Positions 35,031 to 43,756 of a stretch of DNA of 64,000 bases are shown here, piece by piece. Origin of the DNA: Flavimarina sp. Hel_I_48 (lineage in GTDB: Bacteria; Bacteroidota; Bacteroidia; Flavobacteriales; Flavobacteriaceae); assembly GCF_000733945.1 (NCBI RefSeq), contig NZ_JPOL01000002.1, forward strand, positions 2,977,001-3,041,000, written 5' to 3'. The notes under the pieces were generated by a model. That model did no database searches and had not been told where the DNA came from. It saw only the letters and a list, made by a program, of their open reading frames with translations. The position numbers were made by a program, and so were the translations under genes. Numbering within the stretch: position 1 is the stretch's first letter; every line of letters begins with the position of its first letter.

Positions 35031-36347
35031 ATGTATATAATACTGATTGCTGTTTTCATACTGGGTTATGTCTGTATTGCGCTAGAGCATAACTTAAAAA
35101 TAGATAAGGCAGCTGCCGCAATCCTTACTGGTGTTGTCTGCTGGGTCTTGTTGATTATTGGTAATGAGACTTTACTTCCGGCTCAGGAGGCCGCCGGTGG
35201 AGAAGGAGGGATCCTTTCATTTTTAGATGAGAGCTTACTGGAGCATGTAGGTGAAATTTCAGAAATCCTCTTCTTTTTGCTTGCTGCAATGACTATAGTA
35301 GAACTTATGGATGCCCATCGTGGTTTTGAAGTGGTTACAGATAAGATTACAACCACAAGCCGTGTTAAACTGTTATGGATCATCTGTAGCATTACCTTTT
35401 TCTTTTCCGCAGCACTGGATAACCTGACTACTGCTATCGTTATGGCGGCTCTTCTAAGGAAACTATTGAAAGAGCGCGAAGATCAATGGTTTTTTGGAGG
35501 GATGGTAATTCTTGCGGCAAACGCGGGCGGCGCCTGGTCTCCCATAGGGGATGTTACGACTATTATGTTGTGGATAGGTGGGCAAATCACCGCCCTTAAT
35601 ATAATAACTGTAGTCGTTTTACCAAGTTTATTCTGTTTGCTCGTTCCCTTAATTGTTCTAACTTTTAAAATGAAAGGCTCAATAGATCGTCCTGAAGAGC
35701 CTCTATCTTTGAACGAGCAACATGTGGATGTGAATACTTTTGAACAGCGTGTTGTTTTTTGGTTAGGGGTAAGCGGACTTTTATTCGTCCCTGTTTTCAA
35801 GGGACTTACACATTTACCGCCCTTTATGGGAATGCTTTTTAGTTTAGGTGTTCTTTGGGTTGTTACCGAACTGATGCACAAAAACAAAGAACAGCATAAA
35901 AAGCGTGCGCTTTCTGTTACAGGGGTAATCCGTAAGGTTGATTCGCCCAGTATACTCTTTTTCCTAGGTATTTTACTTGCTGTAGCGAGTTTACAGACCG
36001 CGGGTATTCTTTCTGATCTTGCTCAAGTGCTCGACGATACTTTTCAAAATATCTACCTGGTCAATATATTTATCGGTTTGTTATCTTCTATAGTTGATAA
36101 TGTGCCGCTAGTCGCAGGAGCTATGGGAATGTATTCTCTAGAAACGTATCCTCAGGATTCTACTTTCTGGGAATTGCTGGCCTATTGTGCCGGTACGGGC
36201 GGAAGTGTACTTATCATAGGTTCTGCCGCTGGGGTAGCTATTATGGGATTGCTGAAAATCGAATTTATGTGGTACGTCAAAAATATCAGCTGGATCGCCC
36301 TTATAGGTTATTTTGCTGGGGTAGGGGTACTTTATTTAATAGGTTAA
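35031..36347 (+). CDS. nhaD: Sodium/proton antiporter, NhaD type
   Basis: 438 aa, about 12 hydrophobic segments. NhaD/ArsB-superfamily signatures: ILFFLLAAMTIVELMDAH, SAALDNLTTAIVMA, ANAGGAWSPIGDVTTIMLW and IVDNVPLVAGAMG. It exchanges cytoplasmic Na+ for external H+, useful for a marine organism. I use the ATG at 35031 (MYIILIAVFILGY); a TTG six bases upstream is possible but less likely. Monocistronic, with a terminator 28 bp after the stop. Confidence 0.94.
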   Translation: MYIILIAVFILGYVCIALEHNLKIDKAAAAILTGVVCWVLLIIGNETLLPAQEAAGGEGGILSFLDESLLEHVGEISEILFFLLAAMTIVELMDAHRGFEVVTDKITTTSRVKLLWIICSITFFFSAALDNLTTAIVMAALLRKLLKEREDQWFFGGMVILAANAGGAWSPIGDVTTIMLWIGGQITALNIITVVVLPSLFCLLVPLIVLTFKMKGSIDRPEEPLSLNEQHVDVNTFEQRVVFWLGVSGLLFVPVFKGLTHLPPFMGMLFSLGVLWVVTELMHKNKEQHKKRALSVTGVIRKVDSPSILFFLGILLAVASLQTAGILSDLAQVLDDTFQNIYLVNIFIGLLSSIVDNVPLVAGAMGMYSLETYPQDSTFWELLAYCAGTGGSVLIIGSAAGVAIMGLLKIEFMWYVKNISWIALIGYFAGVGVLYLIG

Positions 36348-36375
36348 CAAGTAATATACATGCTCAAAAACATAT

Positions 36376-36401
36376 AAAAACCGGCAAATTTGCCGGTTTT
36401 T
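36376..36401 (+). terminator. Intrinsic terminator after nhaD
   Basis: Perfect palindrome AAAAACCGGCAAA / TTTGCCGGTTTTT. Confidence 0.88.
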
Positions 36402-36417
36402 CTTCTTATATAATATG

Positions 36418-36452
36418 AAAAAAGCCCGAAAACATGACGTTTTCGAGCTTTT
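36418..36452 (-). terminator. Intrinsic terminator after the FKBP gene
   Basis: Stem AAGCCCGAAAAC / GTTTTCGAGCTT with one mismatch and a 4-nt loop; U-run on the minus strand; 20 bp past the stop. Confidence 0.75.
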
Positions 36453-36472
36453 CAGATCACAAATTGTGTCTC

Positions 36473-36901
36473 TTATTTTATATCGAGTACTTCAAGATCA
36501 AAAATTAGATCCTGACCTGCAAGTGGATGGTTTGCATCGATTATAATAGAATCTTTTTTGACTTGTGCCACACGCAACTGGCGTTCTGTACCATCAGGGT
36601 TTTTAGCAACAAGACCCATTCCTTTTTCAGGGGTTATTTCAGAAGGTAATTCGCTTTTCGGAATTTCCTGAAATAGATCCTGTCGTACTTCACCATAAGC
36701 TTCGCTATGTGGAATGGTGACCGTCTTTTTTTCTTTGACTTTCATATCGATCAGTCCCTTTTCAAAACCGGGGATCAATTGTCCCTGACCTAATTTTACT
36801 TCTAAAGGATCACGATCTACGGAACTGTCAAATACCTGACCATTCTCTAGCTTACCAGTATAATGTACTTGTACAGTATCTTCAGCTTTTACTTGACTCA
36901 T
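36473..36901 (-). CDS. FKBP-type peptidyl-prolyl isomerase, SlyD-like
   Basis: 142 aa cytoplasmic foldase. The FKBP half-domain reads VQVHYTGKLENGQVFDSS and GQGQLIPGFEKGLIDM; a SlyD-type insert-in-flap domain (PHSEAYGEVRQDLFQEIP to RVAQVKKDSIIIDANHPLAG) follows, with the ANHPLAGQ closing motif. No His-rich tail is present. The ATG at 36901 (MSQVKAEDTV) is chosen over a 41-codon upstream extension that reads through the promoter region. An array of phased A/T tracts lies 80 bp upstream. Confidence 0.93.
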   Translation of the reverse strand: MSQVKAEDTVQVHYTGKLENGQVFDSSVDRDPLEVKLGQGQLIPGFEKGLIDMKVKEKKTVTIPHSEAYGEVRQDLFQEIPKSELPSEITPEKGMGLVAKNPDGTERQLRVAQVKKDSIIIDANHPLAGQDLIFDLEVLDIK

Positions 36902-36980
36902 ATCTTTTCGTTTTCTTATTGTTTCTAAAATTACTTGGGGGAACTTACTAAACGTGTAGGGCAATACAATCAAATAAACG

Positions 36981-37040
36981 TTAAAATCGCCCAAAAAAGC
37001 CTTAAAATGGGCGTTTTTAGGCAAAATCAGGCGTTTTAGG
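36981..37040. repeat. Phased A/T-tract array upstream of the FKBP gene
   Basis: Six A/T tracts of 4-7 bp centred near 36984, 36995, 37005, 37016, 37025 and 37035, separated by GC-rich blocks (CGCCC, GCC, GGGCG, GGC, AGGCG). Mean spacing is ~10.3 bp, one helical turn. Such phasing is the usual signature of intrinsically bent DNA; a second array lies at 50555-50650. Confidence 0.5.
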
Positions 37041-37041
37041 A

Positions 37042-38712
37042 CTATTTATCGCAACTATTGCCGCTATTGCGGAAATCTCCCGGCGTTTCCCGAAGATCAA
37101 TGCATTTTTTACTGCTCTTTATTTTATTGTTGGTAAAGCTTAGGTTCCTATTGCCCTGCCGTATCTGAATTCCGTCCATAGCGCCGGCATTGATCTCATT
37201 GTCTTCAATCGTGATATTATTGGTTCCCACCAGGCGAATTCCTGTTTCAAAGGTGTTTTTAGTAAGATTGATTCCGTTGGAATTGCCTATGCTTATAGCG
37301 TCATTACCCATAAATACGTTGGATTCAAGATTTAATTCTCCATCTTTTAGACCATAAAAATTCAGGTTGAATATATGCAATGGATTTTTCTGTGAACGGA
37401 ACTCATTATTAATCAAAACAGAATTATCAATAGTGGTTACATGAATGTAAAGCCCGTTACTGTCTGGCAGTTCGCTAAAAAAAGTATTGTTGTATATGCT
37501 CGTGTTTCGTAAATCGTAAATGCGCAGTCCGGTTGTGAAATTGGTAAATTTGTTATTATGGATTTTATGGCCACTGCCTCGCACGCTGATGGCCTGTTTA
37601 AAATTCTTTACTACATTGTCGTACACTTCGTTCTCAAAAACGCGTTCACCATCTTCTCCCAGAGTCATTCCCACACCACCCATACCCGGATTGATGATTG
37701 TATTTTTTCTAATTATAATATGATCTGAATAGCCAAAATTAATAGAGGATTCCATCGTATTTTTTTCAATTAAAACGTCCCTACCCGTGGCGACCACAAA
37801 GCCTTGCCATCTACTGTTTTTTTCAATATTGTTTCTAATGACTATTCCTTCGGCTTTTTCATAATGAATGAGTTTACCGGTTTTTTTGCTTCGTTCCTTA
37901 TAAGGTTCAACATCAATTGCCGCTTTAGGGCTTGTACCTTTTGAAGTTGGGGTGTCCTGGCCCGCATTGAGGAACGTGTTTTTTTCTACCAGAATATCTT
38001 GACCGCCCGTAATGGCAAGGTTATTTCGGCGGTTATTGTCAAAAGTACAGTTAGTGATAATGATATTTCTCGTTTTGTCATGATCTGCCGCGTAGGTAAA
38101 GTTGTGTTCGCGTACGACCATACCATCACCATTTCCCTCTTTTATCGTAACTCCGTTGATCACGCCATTCTCAAGGCCTATCAAGTCTAACACGTGTCCC
38201 CACTCGTCGCTGCTTTTGCCAGAGTATTTGTGCGTGTTACGTTCTCCATAAAGATTGCCGCCGGTTATGGTTATATTGTCGTGGGTTCCATTACTGAGAA
38301 GCGCGTACCGCTTGCTATTATTTGGCTGAACACGTAAATGCGTATCGGCACGCATAACAAGGTTAAAATTGGCTGGCATAGTGATCGCTTCCTTCCAGGA
38401 ATCAAAACGTTTCCTGCCATGCGTGACGCTCACTACGTCAAAATATGCATCTAAAGCACCTATTTTAAAGGTATCTGCCTGCTTTGCTACCGCATCTTGA
38501 AATGCAGCTTCCAACTGTATTCGGTTTTTAAGGGCAACAGCGTCTGTAACTTCCCCTTCCACAATATGCCAGGCTTTGGGGTCCAGAGTATAGCTTTCGG
38601 TTTTTTGAGGAGGTGTATCTATTGGTGTTGCGCAGATAGAAGAAGCGGATAAAACGATCAGAAAAAAAAGCCAATGGAATCTTGTAAATTTGTTATTTAT
38701 GGAATTGATCAT
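37042..38712 (-). CDS. Secreted right-handed parallel beta-helix protein
   Basis: 556 aa. Signal peptide to ~residue 29 (SASSICA). From ~residue 140 onward there are repeating rungs of the N-N-x-I type (NITITGGNLYGE, NIIITNCTFDNN, DILVEKNTFLNAG, VLIEKNTMESS, NITIEDNEINAG), the right-handed parallel beta-helix of polysaccharide lyases and epimerases. A conserved EGNGDGMVVREHNF stretch suggests an active face. The C-terminus has a Cys pair. Likely acts on an extracellular polysaccharide such as alginate or pectin-like uronans (inference). No other glycan genes are adjacent. Confidence 0.8.
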   Translation of the reverse strand: MINSINNKFTRFHWLFFLIVLSASSICATPIDTPPQKTESYTLDPKAWHIVEGEVTDAVALKNRIQLEAAFQDAVAKQADTFKIGALDAYFDVVSVTHGRKRFDSWKEAITMPANFNLVMRADTHLRVQPNNSKRYALLSNGTHDNITITGGNLYGERNTHKYSGKSSDEWGHVLDLIGLENGVINGVTIKEGNGDGMVVREHNFTYAADHDKTRNIIITNCTFDNNRRNNLAITGGQDILVEKNTFLNAGQDTPTSKGTSPKAAIDVEPYKERSKKTGKLIHYEKAEGIVIRNNIEKNSRWQGFVVATGRDVLIEKNTMESSINFGYSDHIIIRKNTIINPGMGGVGMTLGEDGERVFENEVYDNVVKNFKQAISVRGSGHKIHNNKFTNFTTGLRIYDLRNTSIYNNTFFSELPDSNGLYIHVTTIDNSVLINNEFRSQKNPLHIFNLNFYGLKDGELNLESNVFMGNDAISIGNSNGINLTKNTFETGIRLVGTNNITIEDNEINAGAMDGIQIRQGNRNLSFTNNKIKSSKKCIDLRETPGDFRNSGNSCDK

Positions 38713-38950
38713 AGCACTTTAATGGGATTTTTCCGGGGAGGAAGTTTTGTGTATTTCGTATCTTTAGGTCCGGCAAAGGAACAGCATTTTAGGATCTATT
38801 ATTCACATTCCGGCAAAGCCGAAAAACGATCTACCTTACCAAACGAAGTAATACGGAGTATATTCCGCAGGGTTAATAGAGATTAATGTATTGATAGATT
38901 CCAAAAAGTATACCGTTTATTCATGAGAGAAGTGCCTAAAGGTTTGAAAA

Positions 38951-39361
38951 ATGAGTGAAATAGAACAATTCCTAAAGGAAAAAAAGGTGCGTCCCACGGC
39001 AATGCGTCAGCTTATTTATAAGTATATGACGCAAAAACAAGTAGCGGTCGCGCTGACCGATATAGAAAATGCATTTGCTACAGCAGATCGTACAACCTTG
39101 TATCGCACTGTAAAAACCTTTGAGGATAAGGGCATTGTACACCAGATAGAAGATGGCACCGGAATTTCAAAATATGCGCTTTGCGATGCGGGTTGTACCC
39201 TTGAAGACCACCATGACCTGCACTTGCATTTTCATTGCAGTACCTGTGATGAGACCACCTGCCTCACCGAATATAAAATTCCGCAGATCAGCCTTCCCCC
39301 GGGATATAGCGCCCATGACATGAATCTCGTCGTTCAGGGCATTTGTGACAAATGCAGTTGA
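38951..39361 (+). CDS. Fur-family transcriptional regulator
   Basis: 136 aa. N-terminal winged helix (VRPTAMRQLIYKYM, DRTTLYRTVKTFEDKGIVH), then the His-rich metal-sensing hinge DHHDLHLHFHCSTCDET and two CxxC pairs (CSTC, CDKC) for structural zinc. The family senses Fe, Zn, Mn or peroxide; which one cannot be assigned. It lies 87 bp upstream of a P1B-4 metal-exporting ATPase on the same strand and probably controls it, as PerR controls PfeT in Bacillus subtilis. I find no classical Fur box. Confidence 0.9.
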   Translation: MSEIEQFLKEKKVRPTAMRQLIYKYMTQKQVAVALTDIENAFATADRTTLYRTVKTFEDKGIVHQIEDGTGISKYALCDAGCTLEDHHDLHLHFHCSTCDETTCLTEYKIPQISLPPGYSAHDMNLVVQGICDKCS

Positions 39362-39448
39362 TCAACTTTCTTCTCAGACCATGCCCATTTCCTTTTGCAC
39401 TTCCATTGCGCTTAATTAAAAACTACTTTGCGTTTAAATATTGAGAAA

Positions 39449-41428
39449 ATGGCAGATTGTTGCGCACATGTACATAAAGAAAAAGAACACGTAGGATTTT
39501 TAGGGCCAAATACGGAACTGTATTTTGCCATTCTAAGTGGAATTTTTGTCACCACCGGTTTTTTACTGGATACGTTTACTGAAATAGGGGCGAACATTCC
39601 ATGGTATTTATACCTCGCAGCCTATTTTTTTGGCGGATTTTACACCGTTAAAGAAGCGGTAGAAAAAATTTCACAGGGAGAATTTGAGATTGACTTTCTA
39701 ATGATCGTCGCTGCCATAGGTGCCGCATTTCTTGATAAATGGGCAGAAGGGGCACTTTTGCTTTTTCTTTTTAGTCTGGGACATGCCCTTGAGCATTTTG
39801 CGATGGGCAAAGCGCGTAAATCTATAGCCTCCCTGACAGATCTGGCCCCTAAAACAGCACTTCTTAAAAAAGATGGCGCTACGAGTGAAGTAGGAATAGA
39901 GAAATTGAATCTAGGCGATATTATCGTGGTACGGCCCAATAGTAAAATTGCGGCAGATGGGATTATCGTAAAAGGTGCGAGCAGTATCAACCAGGCGCCC
40001 ATAACGGGAGAGAGCGTTCCGGTAGATAAAAAAGCAATTGCAGATTCGCGGCAGCAATTTAAGGATAACAACAAAATACCGGAAGAAAGTCATGTTTTTG
40101 CAGGTACTATTAACGGTAATTCAACCCTTGAGATCCGCGTAATTAAAGAGGCCAGTGATTCTACCTTAAATCGGCTGGTCAAAATGGTGTAGGATGCACA
40201 GGAAAAAAAATCGCCCACGCAGCGCCTTACCGATAAATTTGAAAGATATTATGTTCCTTCCGTTATAGCCCTGGTGATTTTACTGAATTTTGCTTTTTTA
40301 CTTATCGATGAATCCTGGAGTGCCAGTTTTTACCGTTCCATGGCAGTTCTTGTGGCCGCAAGTCCCTGTGCGCTTGCAATTTCCACGCCGTCTGCGGTCT
40401 TGAGTGGCGTAGCGCGTGCCGCCCGTGGCGGAGTTCTGGTCAAAGGGGGAAAACCACTTGAAGATCTTGGTGTTCTTTCTGCTATCGCTTTTGATAAAAC
40501 AGGCACGCTTACCGAAGGAAAACCAAAACTGACCGATATTCTTCCGCTTAACGGAACTGACGAACAAACGTTATTGGAGATCGTTGTCTCCGTCGAAGCG
40601 TTGAGCGATCACCCTTTGGCCAAAGCGGTAGTGCGTGACGGTACGGCAAAATTAACTTCCGCGGAAGCAATTCAGGAAGCAGAAAATCTGGATGCGGTAC
40701 AGGGAAAAGGGATACGGGCGCAATATGAGGGAAGCGCTATCGAGATCGGTAATATGGATTTATATACCGAAATTGATCAAAAAGAAGCAAAAAACGTACT
40801 TGAGCAGGTAAAAACCCTGGAAGCTGAAGGGAAAACCACTATGCTCGTCAAAAGGGACAATACGTTTATAGGTATTCTCGGACTGATGGATACGCCCAGG
40901 GGCGAGGCTAAAAAGACACTCGGCGAACTCAAGAAGCTGGGCATAAAAAAGATGATTATGCTTACCGGCGATAACCAACAAGTGGCCAATGCTGTCGCAA
41001 AAGAAATAGGCCTTACCGAAGCCTGTGGCAGCTTATTGCCAGAAGAAAAAGTTGCCGCGATCAAAGAGCTGAAAGAAAAGGAAAACAAGCTCGCCATGGT
41101 GGGTGACGGGGTAAATGATGCACCTGCAATGGCAAATAGTACCGTGGGCATTGCGATGGGCGCAGCTGGTAGCGATGTCGCCTTAGAAACTGCGGATATC
41201 GCGCTAATGGCAGATAAACTGAGCACCCTCCCCTTTGCCATTGGCCTAAGCCGAAAAGCAAAAAATATTATCAGGCAGAATCTCTGGTTGAGCCTGGGAG
41301 TGGTGGCGCTTTTAGTGCCTGCAACCATTATGAACTGGGCTAACATAGGGGTCGCGGTTGCCATTCATGAAGGTTCGACCTTGCTTGTTGTTTTCAACGC
41401 CCTGCGATTATTGGCCTATAAACGCTAA
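39449..41428 (+). pseudogene. P1B-4 metal-exporting ATPase interrupted by an in-frame TAG
   Basis: 660 codons in one frame with a single TAG at 40190-40192 (codon 248), where relatives have Glu in V-E-x-A-Q. Before it: N-terminal metal-binding-like MADCCAHVHKEKEH, two helices, and the A-domain TGES. After it the frame continues DAQEKKSPTQRL and keeps everything: SPC (ASPCALAIS) in the ion channel, DKTGT phosphorylation site, GDGVNDAP, and HEGST near the C-terminus. SPC with HEG(G/S)T marks subgroup P1B-4, exporters of Co, Fe or Zn. Either a recent nonsense mutation, a readthrough site or a sequencing error; 40274 could serve as a restart. Downstream of a Fur-family gene. Confidence 0.85.
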
Positions 41429-41458
41429 AAACCGATCAAAAAGACCGGTTTTTAGCGT
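41422..41458. terminator. Bidirectional terminator overlapping the ATPase stop codon
   Basis: Stem CGCTAAAAACCG / CGGTTTTTAGCG with an 11-nt loop. The TAA stop of the ATPase frame (41426-41428) is inside the left arm. Shared with convergent purB. Confidence 0.8.
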
Positions 41459-41477
41459 ATTTACAGTGATTTTTACA

Positions 41478-42818
41478 TTAAATCCCAGTATAATTTTGGG
41501 GCGTAATTGCTTGTAATTCCCGTTTTACTTCATCACTTATTTCTAAGGTTTCAACAAAAGATGCGATAGATTCTTTTGATATCACGGCATTTGTTCGCGT
41601 AAGTCCTTTTAGGGCTTCATAAGGATTTGTATACCCTTCGCGTCGTAAAATTGTTTGAATGGCTTCGGAAACCACTGCCCAGTTATTTTCCAGATCAGCG
41701 TCAAATTTTGAGGCATTCAGCACCAGTTTATGAAGTCCCTTGAGCGTACTTTGTAAACCGATAAGCGTATGGCCCAATGGCACCCCAATGTTACGCAAAA
41801 CCGTACTGTCTGTCAGGTCACGCTGCATACGCGAGATAGGCAACTTCGCCGAAAGATGTTCAAAAATAGCATTGGCCATACCAAGATTTCCCTCGCTATT
41901 TTCAAAATCGATGGGATTTACTTTATGCGGCATCGCCGAAGAACCTACTTCCCCTTCTTTGATTTTTTGCTTGAAATAATCCATGGAAATATACGTCCAG
42001 AAATCACGATCAAGGTCTATAAGTATGGTATTAATACGCTTTAGATTGTCAAAAAGCGCTGCCATATGGTCGTAATGTTCTATCTGAGTAGTGGGAAAAG
42101 AATGGTGTAATTTCAATTTCCCATGTACAAATTCGTTACCAAATTTTTTCCAGTCAATGGCGGGGTAGGCCACTTGATGCGCATTGTAATTGCCCGTCGC
42201 TCCACCAAATTTTGCCGCACTGGGGATATCATTCAATAAGCGTAACTGCTCTTTAAGACGAACGCTGAAAACTTCAATTTCTTTACCCAGCCGGGTGGGA
42301 GATGCCGGTTGGCCATGTGTTCTTGCGAGCATTGGCACGGTGTCCCATTCTTCGGCAAGATTCGCCAAAACCACCTGTACTTCTTCTAACTGGGGAAGAT
42401 AAATTTCATTTATGGCATCTTTTAAACTTAACGGAATCGCGGTGTTATTGATGTCCTGTGAGGTAAGGCCAAAATGTATAAACTCTTTATATTCGGCGAG
42501 ATCCAGCGCGTCAAATTGCTGTTTTATAAAGTATTCAATGGCTTTTACATCATGATTGGTAACTTTTTCAATATCTTTTACGGTCTGCGCATCTTCGGTC
42601 GTGAAATCCAGATACAAATTCCGTAGGGTATCAAAATGTTTGGGATCAACATTTTTTAGCTGTGGGAGTGGTAGTTCGCAAAGAGCAATAAAATATTCCA
42701 CTTCTACCTTAATCCTGTATTTTATAAGGGCTTTTTCCGAAAAAAAAGCGGTCAGTGAGGCAGTTTTTCTGTGATATCTGCCGTCTATGGGCGATACGGC
42801 TTCAAGGGCGTTGAGCAT
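41478..42818 (-). CDS. purB: Adenylosuccinate lyase
   Basis: 446 aa; cleaves SAICAR and adenylosuccinate to fumarate plus AICAR or AMP in purine synthesis. The N-terminus ALEAVSPIDGRYHRKT, HFGLTSQDINNTA, ARTHGQPASPTRLGKE and the fumarase/lyase signature SSAMPHKVNPIDFENSEGN are all present. The ATG at 42818 is chosen because a complete promoter (TTG-N19-TATATTTG) sits at 42837-42866, inside the longer upstream frame. Single gene. Confidence 0.96.
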   Translation of the reverse strand: MLNALEAVSPIDGRYHRKTASLTAFFSEKALIKYRIKVEVEYFIALCELPLPQLKNVDPKHFDTLRNLYLDFTTEDAQTVKDIEKVTNHDVKAIEYFIKQQFDALDLAEYKEFIHFGLTSQDINNTAIPLSLKDAINEIYLPQLEEVQVVLANLAEEWDTVPMLARTHGQPASPTRLGKEIEVFSVRLKEQLRLLNDIPSAAKFGGATGNYNAHQVAYPAIDWKKFGNEFVHGKLKLHHSFPTTQIEHYDHMAALFDNLKRINTILIDLDRDFWTYISMDYFKQKIKEGEVGSSAMPHKVNPIDFENSEGNLGMANAIFEHLSAKLPISRMQRDLTDSTVLRNIGVPLGHTLIGLQSTLKGLHKLVLNASKFDADLENNWAVVSEAIQTILRREGYTNPYEALKGLTRTNAVISKESIASFVETLEISDEVKRELQAITPQNYTGI

Positions 42819-42836
42819 AGTTTTTATGTTGAGGAG

Positions 42837-42866
42837 CAAATATACATTGTGCATCTGGGTTCTCAA
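42837..42866 (-). promoter_or_regulatory. Promoter of purB
   Basis: Minus strand: TTG (42866-42864), 19-bp spacer, TATATTTG (42844-42837). Exact match to the Bacteroidota consensus; leader ~14 nt. Confidence 0.75.
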
Positions 42867-42950
42867 ACCACAATACCGTATTATCGATATCTTAGAAAGC
42901 TGTAAACCGAAATCGACAGACCGGTCAGGGAAAAACCTATAAATTTGATT

Positions 42951-43637
42951 TTATGTATTTTTAATGAGTTCATTGACGAGTGTGGGGACTCCGGTAGAGG
43001 CATTTTCTGCAATTACCTTTAAGTTGTGGGCAGACTGTATGTTGGGCTGTGGGTCAATGAAATAAAGCTCAGCATTTGCCGGGGCGTAGTCAATGAGTCC
43101 GGCCGCAGGATAGACCTGCATGGATGTGCCCACAATAAGTACTATATCTGCTTGCATTACCGCTCGTGCCGCATCATCGAGTAGCGGTACGGCTTCCCCA
43201 AACCAAACCACATGAGGCCGCATCTGACTTTTTTTAGCGCACAAATCGCCCATTTTTATATCTTTTTGCCAGGAAACGATATCATGCTCATCGGCACTGC
43301 TGCGCGCTTTTAATAGTTCGCCATGCAAGTGAATAACTTTTTTACTGCCTGCGCGCTCATGGAGATCATCCACATTCTGGGTTATGATAGTTACATCAAA
43401 GTGCTCTTCCAGTTCAACGAGTGCTTTGTGCGCGGCATTGGGTTGTACACTTAGTAATTGTTTCCGGCGTTGATTGTAGAAATCGAGCACCAACTCCTGA
43501 TTTGCTTTCCAGCCTTCTGGTGTCGCAACATCCATGATATCGTGACCTTCCCATAGCCCGTCAGCATCCCTAAATGTCTTGAGTCCGCTCTCTGCGCTAA
43601 TGCCAGCTCCGGTAAGTATAAATATTTTTTTTAACAT
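42951..43637 (-). CDS. cobB: NAD-dependent protein deacylase, class III sirtuin
   Basis: 228 aa. GAGISAESGLKTFR (NAD site), TQNVDDLHERAGS, and catalytic His105 in HLHGEL. Tyr54 and Arg57 form the YxxR motif of class III sirtuins, which prefer succinyl- or malonyl-lysine. The small-domain region 111-150 has only one Cys (Cys133), so the usual four-Cys zinc site is absent. Short, single-domain protein; likely acts on acylated metabolic enzymes. Gene stands alone, upstream of purB with 132 bp between. Confidence 0.9.
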   Translation of the reverse strand: MLKKIFILTGAGISAESGLKTFRDADGLWEGHDIMDVATPEGWKANQELVLDFYNQRRKQLLSVQPNAAHKALVELEEHFDVTIITQNVDDLHERAGSKKVIHLHGELLKARSSADEHDIVSWQKDIKMGDLCAKKSQMRPHVVWFGEAVPLLDDAARAVMQADIVLIVGTSMQVYPAAGLIDYAPANAELYFIDPQPNIQSAHNLKVIAENASTGVPTLVNELIKNT

Positions 43638-43756
43638 AATATTAAATATTTAAAAGGTTGAAAATTATGTTTTTATCGTTAATATGCGCATTCTATGGTA
43701 TTTTAATGCTGAACTAATTCGGTATATTAAACATTTAATAGTTAAAACAAAAAATT

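Noticed and set aside
36902..37024. 41-codon upstream extension of the FKBP gene
   Set aside because: Reads through the phased A/T array and lacks FKBP similarity; MSQVKAEDTV is the natural start.
38674..38886. 70-codon open frame overlapping the 5' end of the beta-helix gene
   Set aside because: Antisense overlap with a signal peptide region, no known domain, no promoter or homologue recalled.
40190..40192. TAG read as pyrrolysine
   Set aside because: No pyl genes are seen and the residue is not a catalytic one; a nonsense mutation or sequencing error is simpler.
39640..41364. Long antisense frames under the ATPase
   Set aside because: Codon-bias shadows of the ATPase frame; no motif or promoter.
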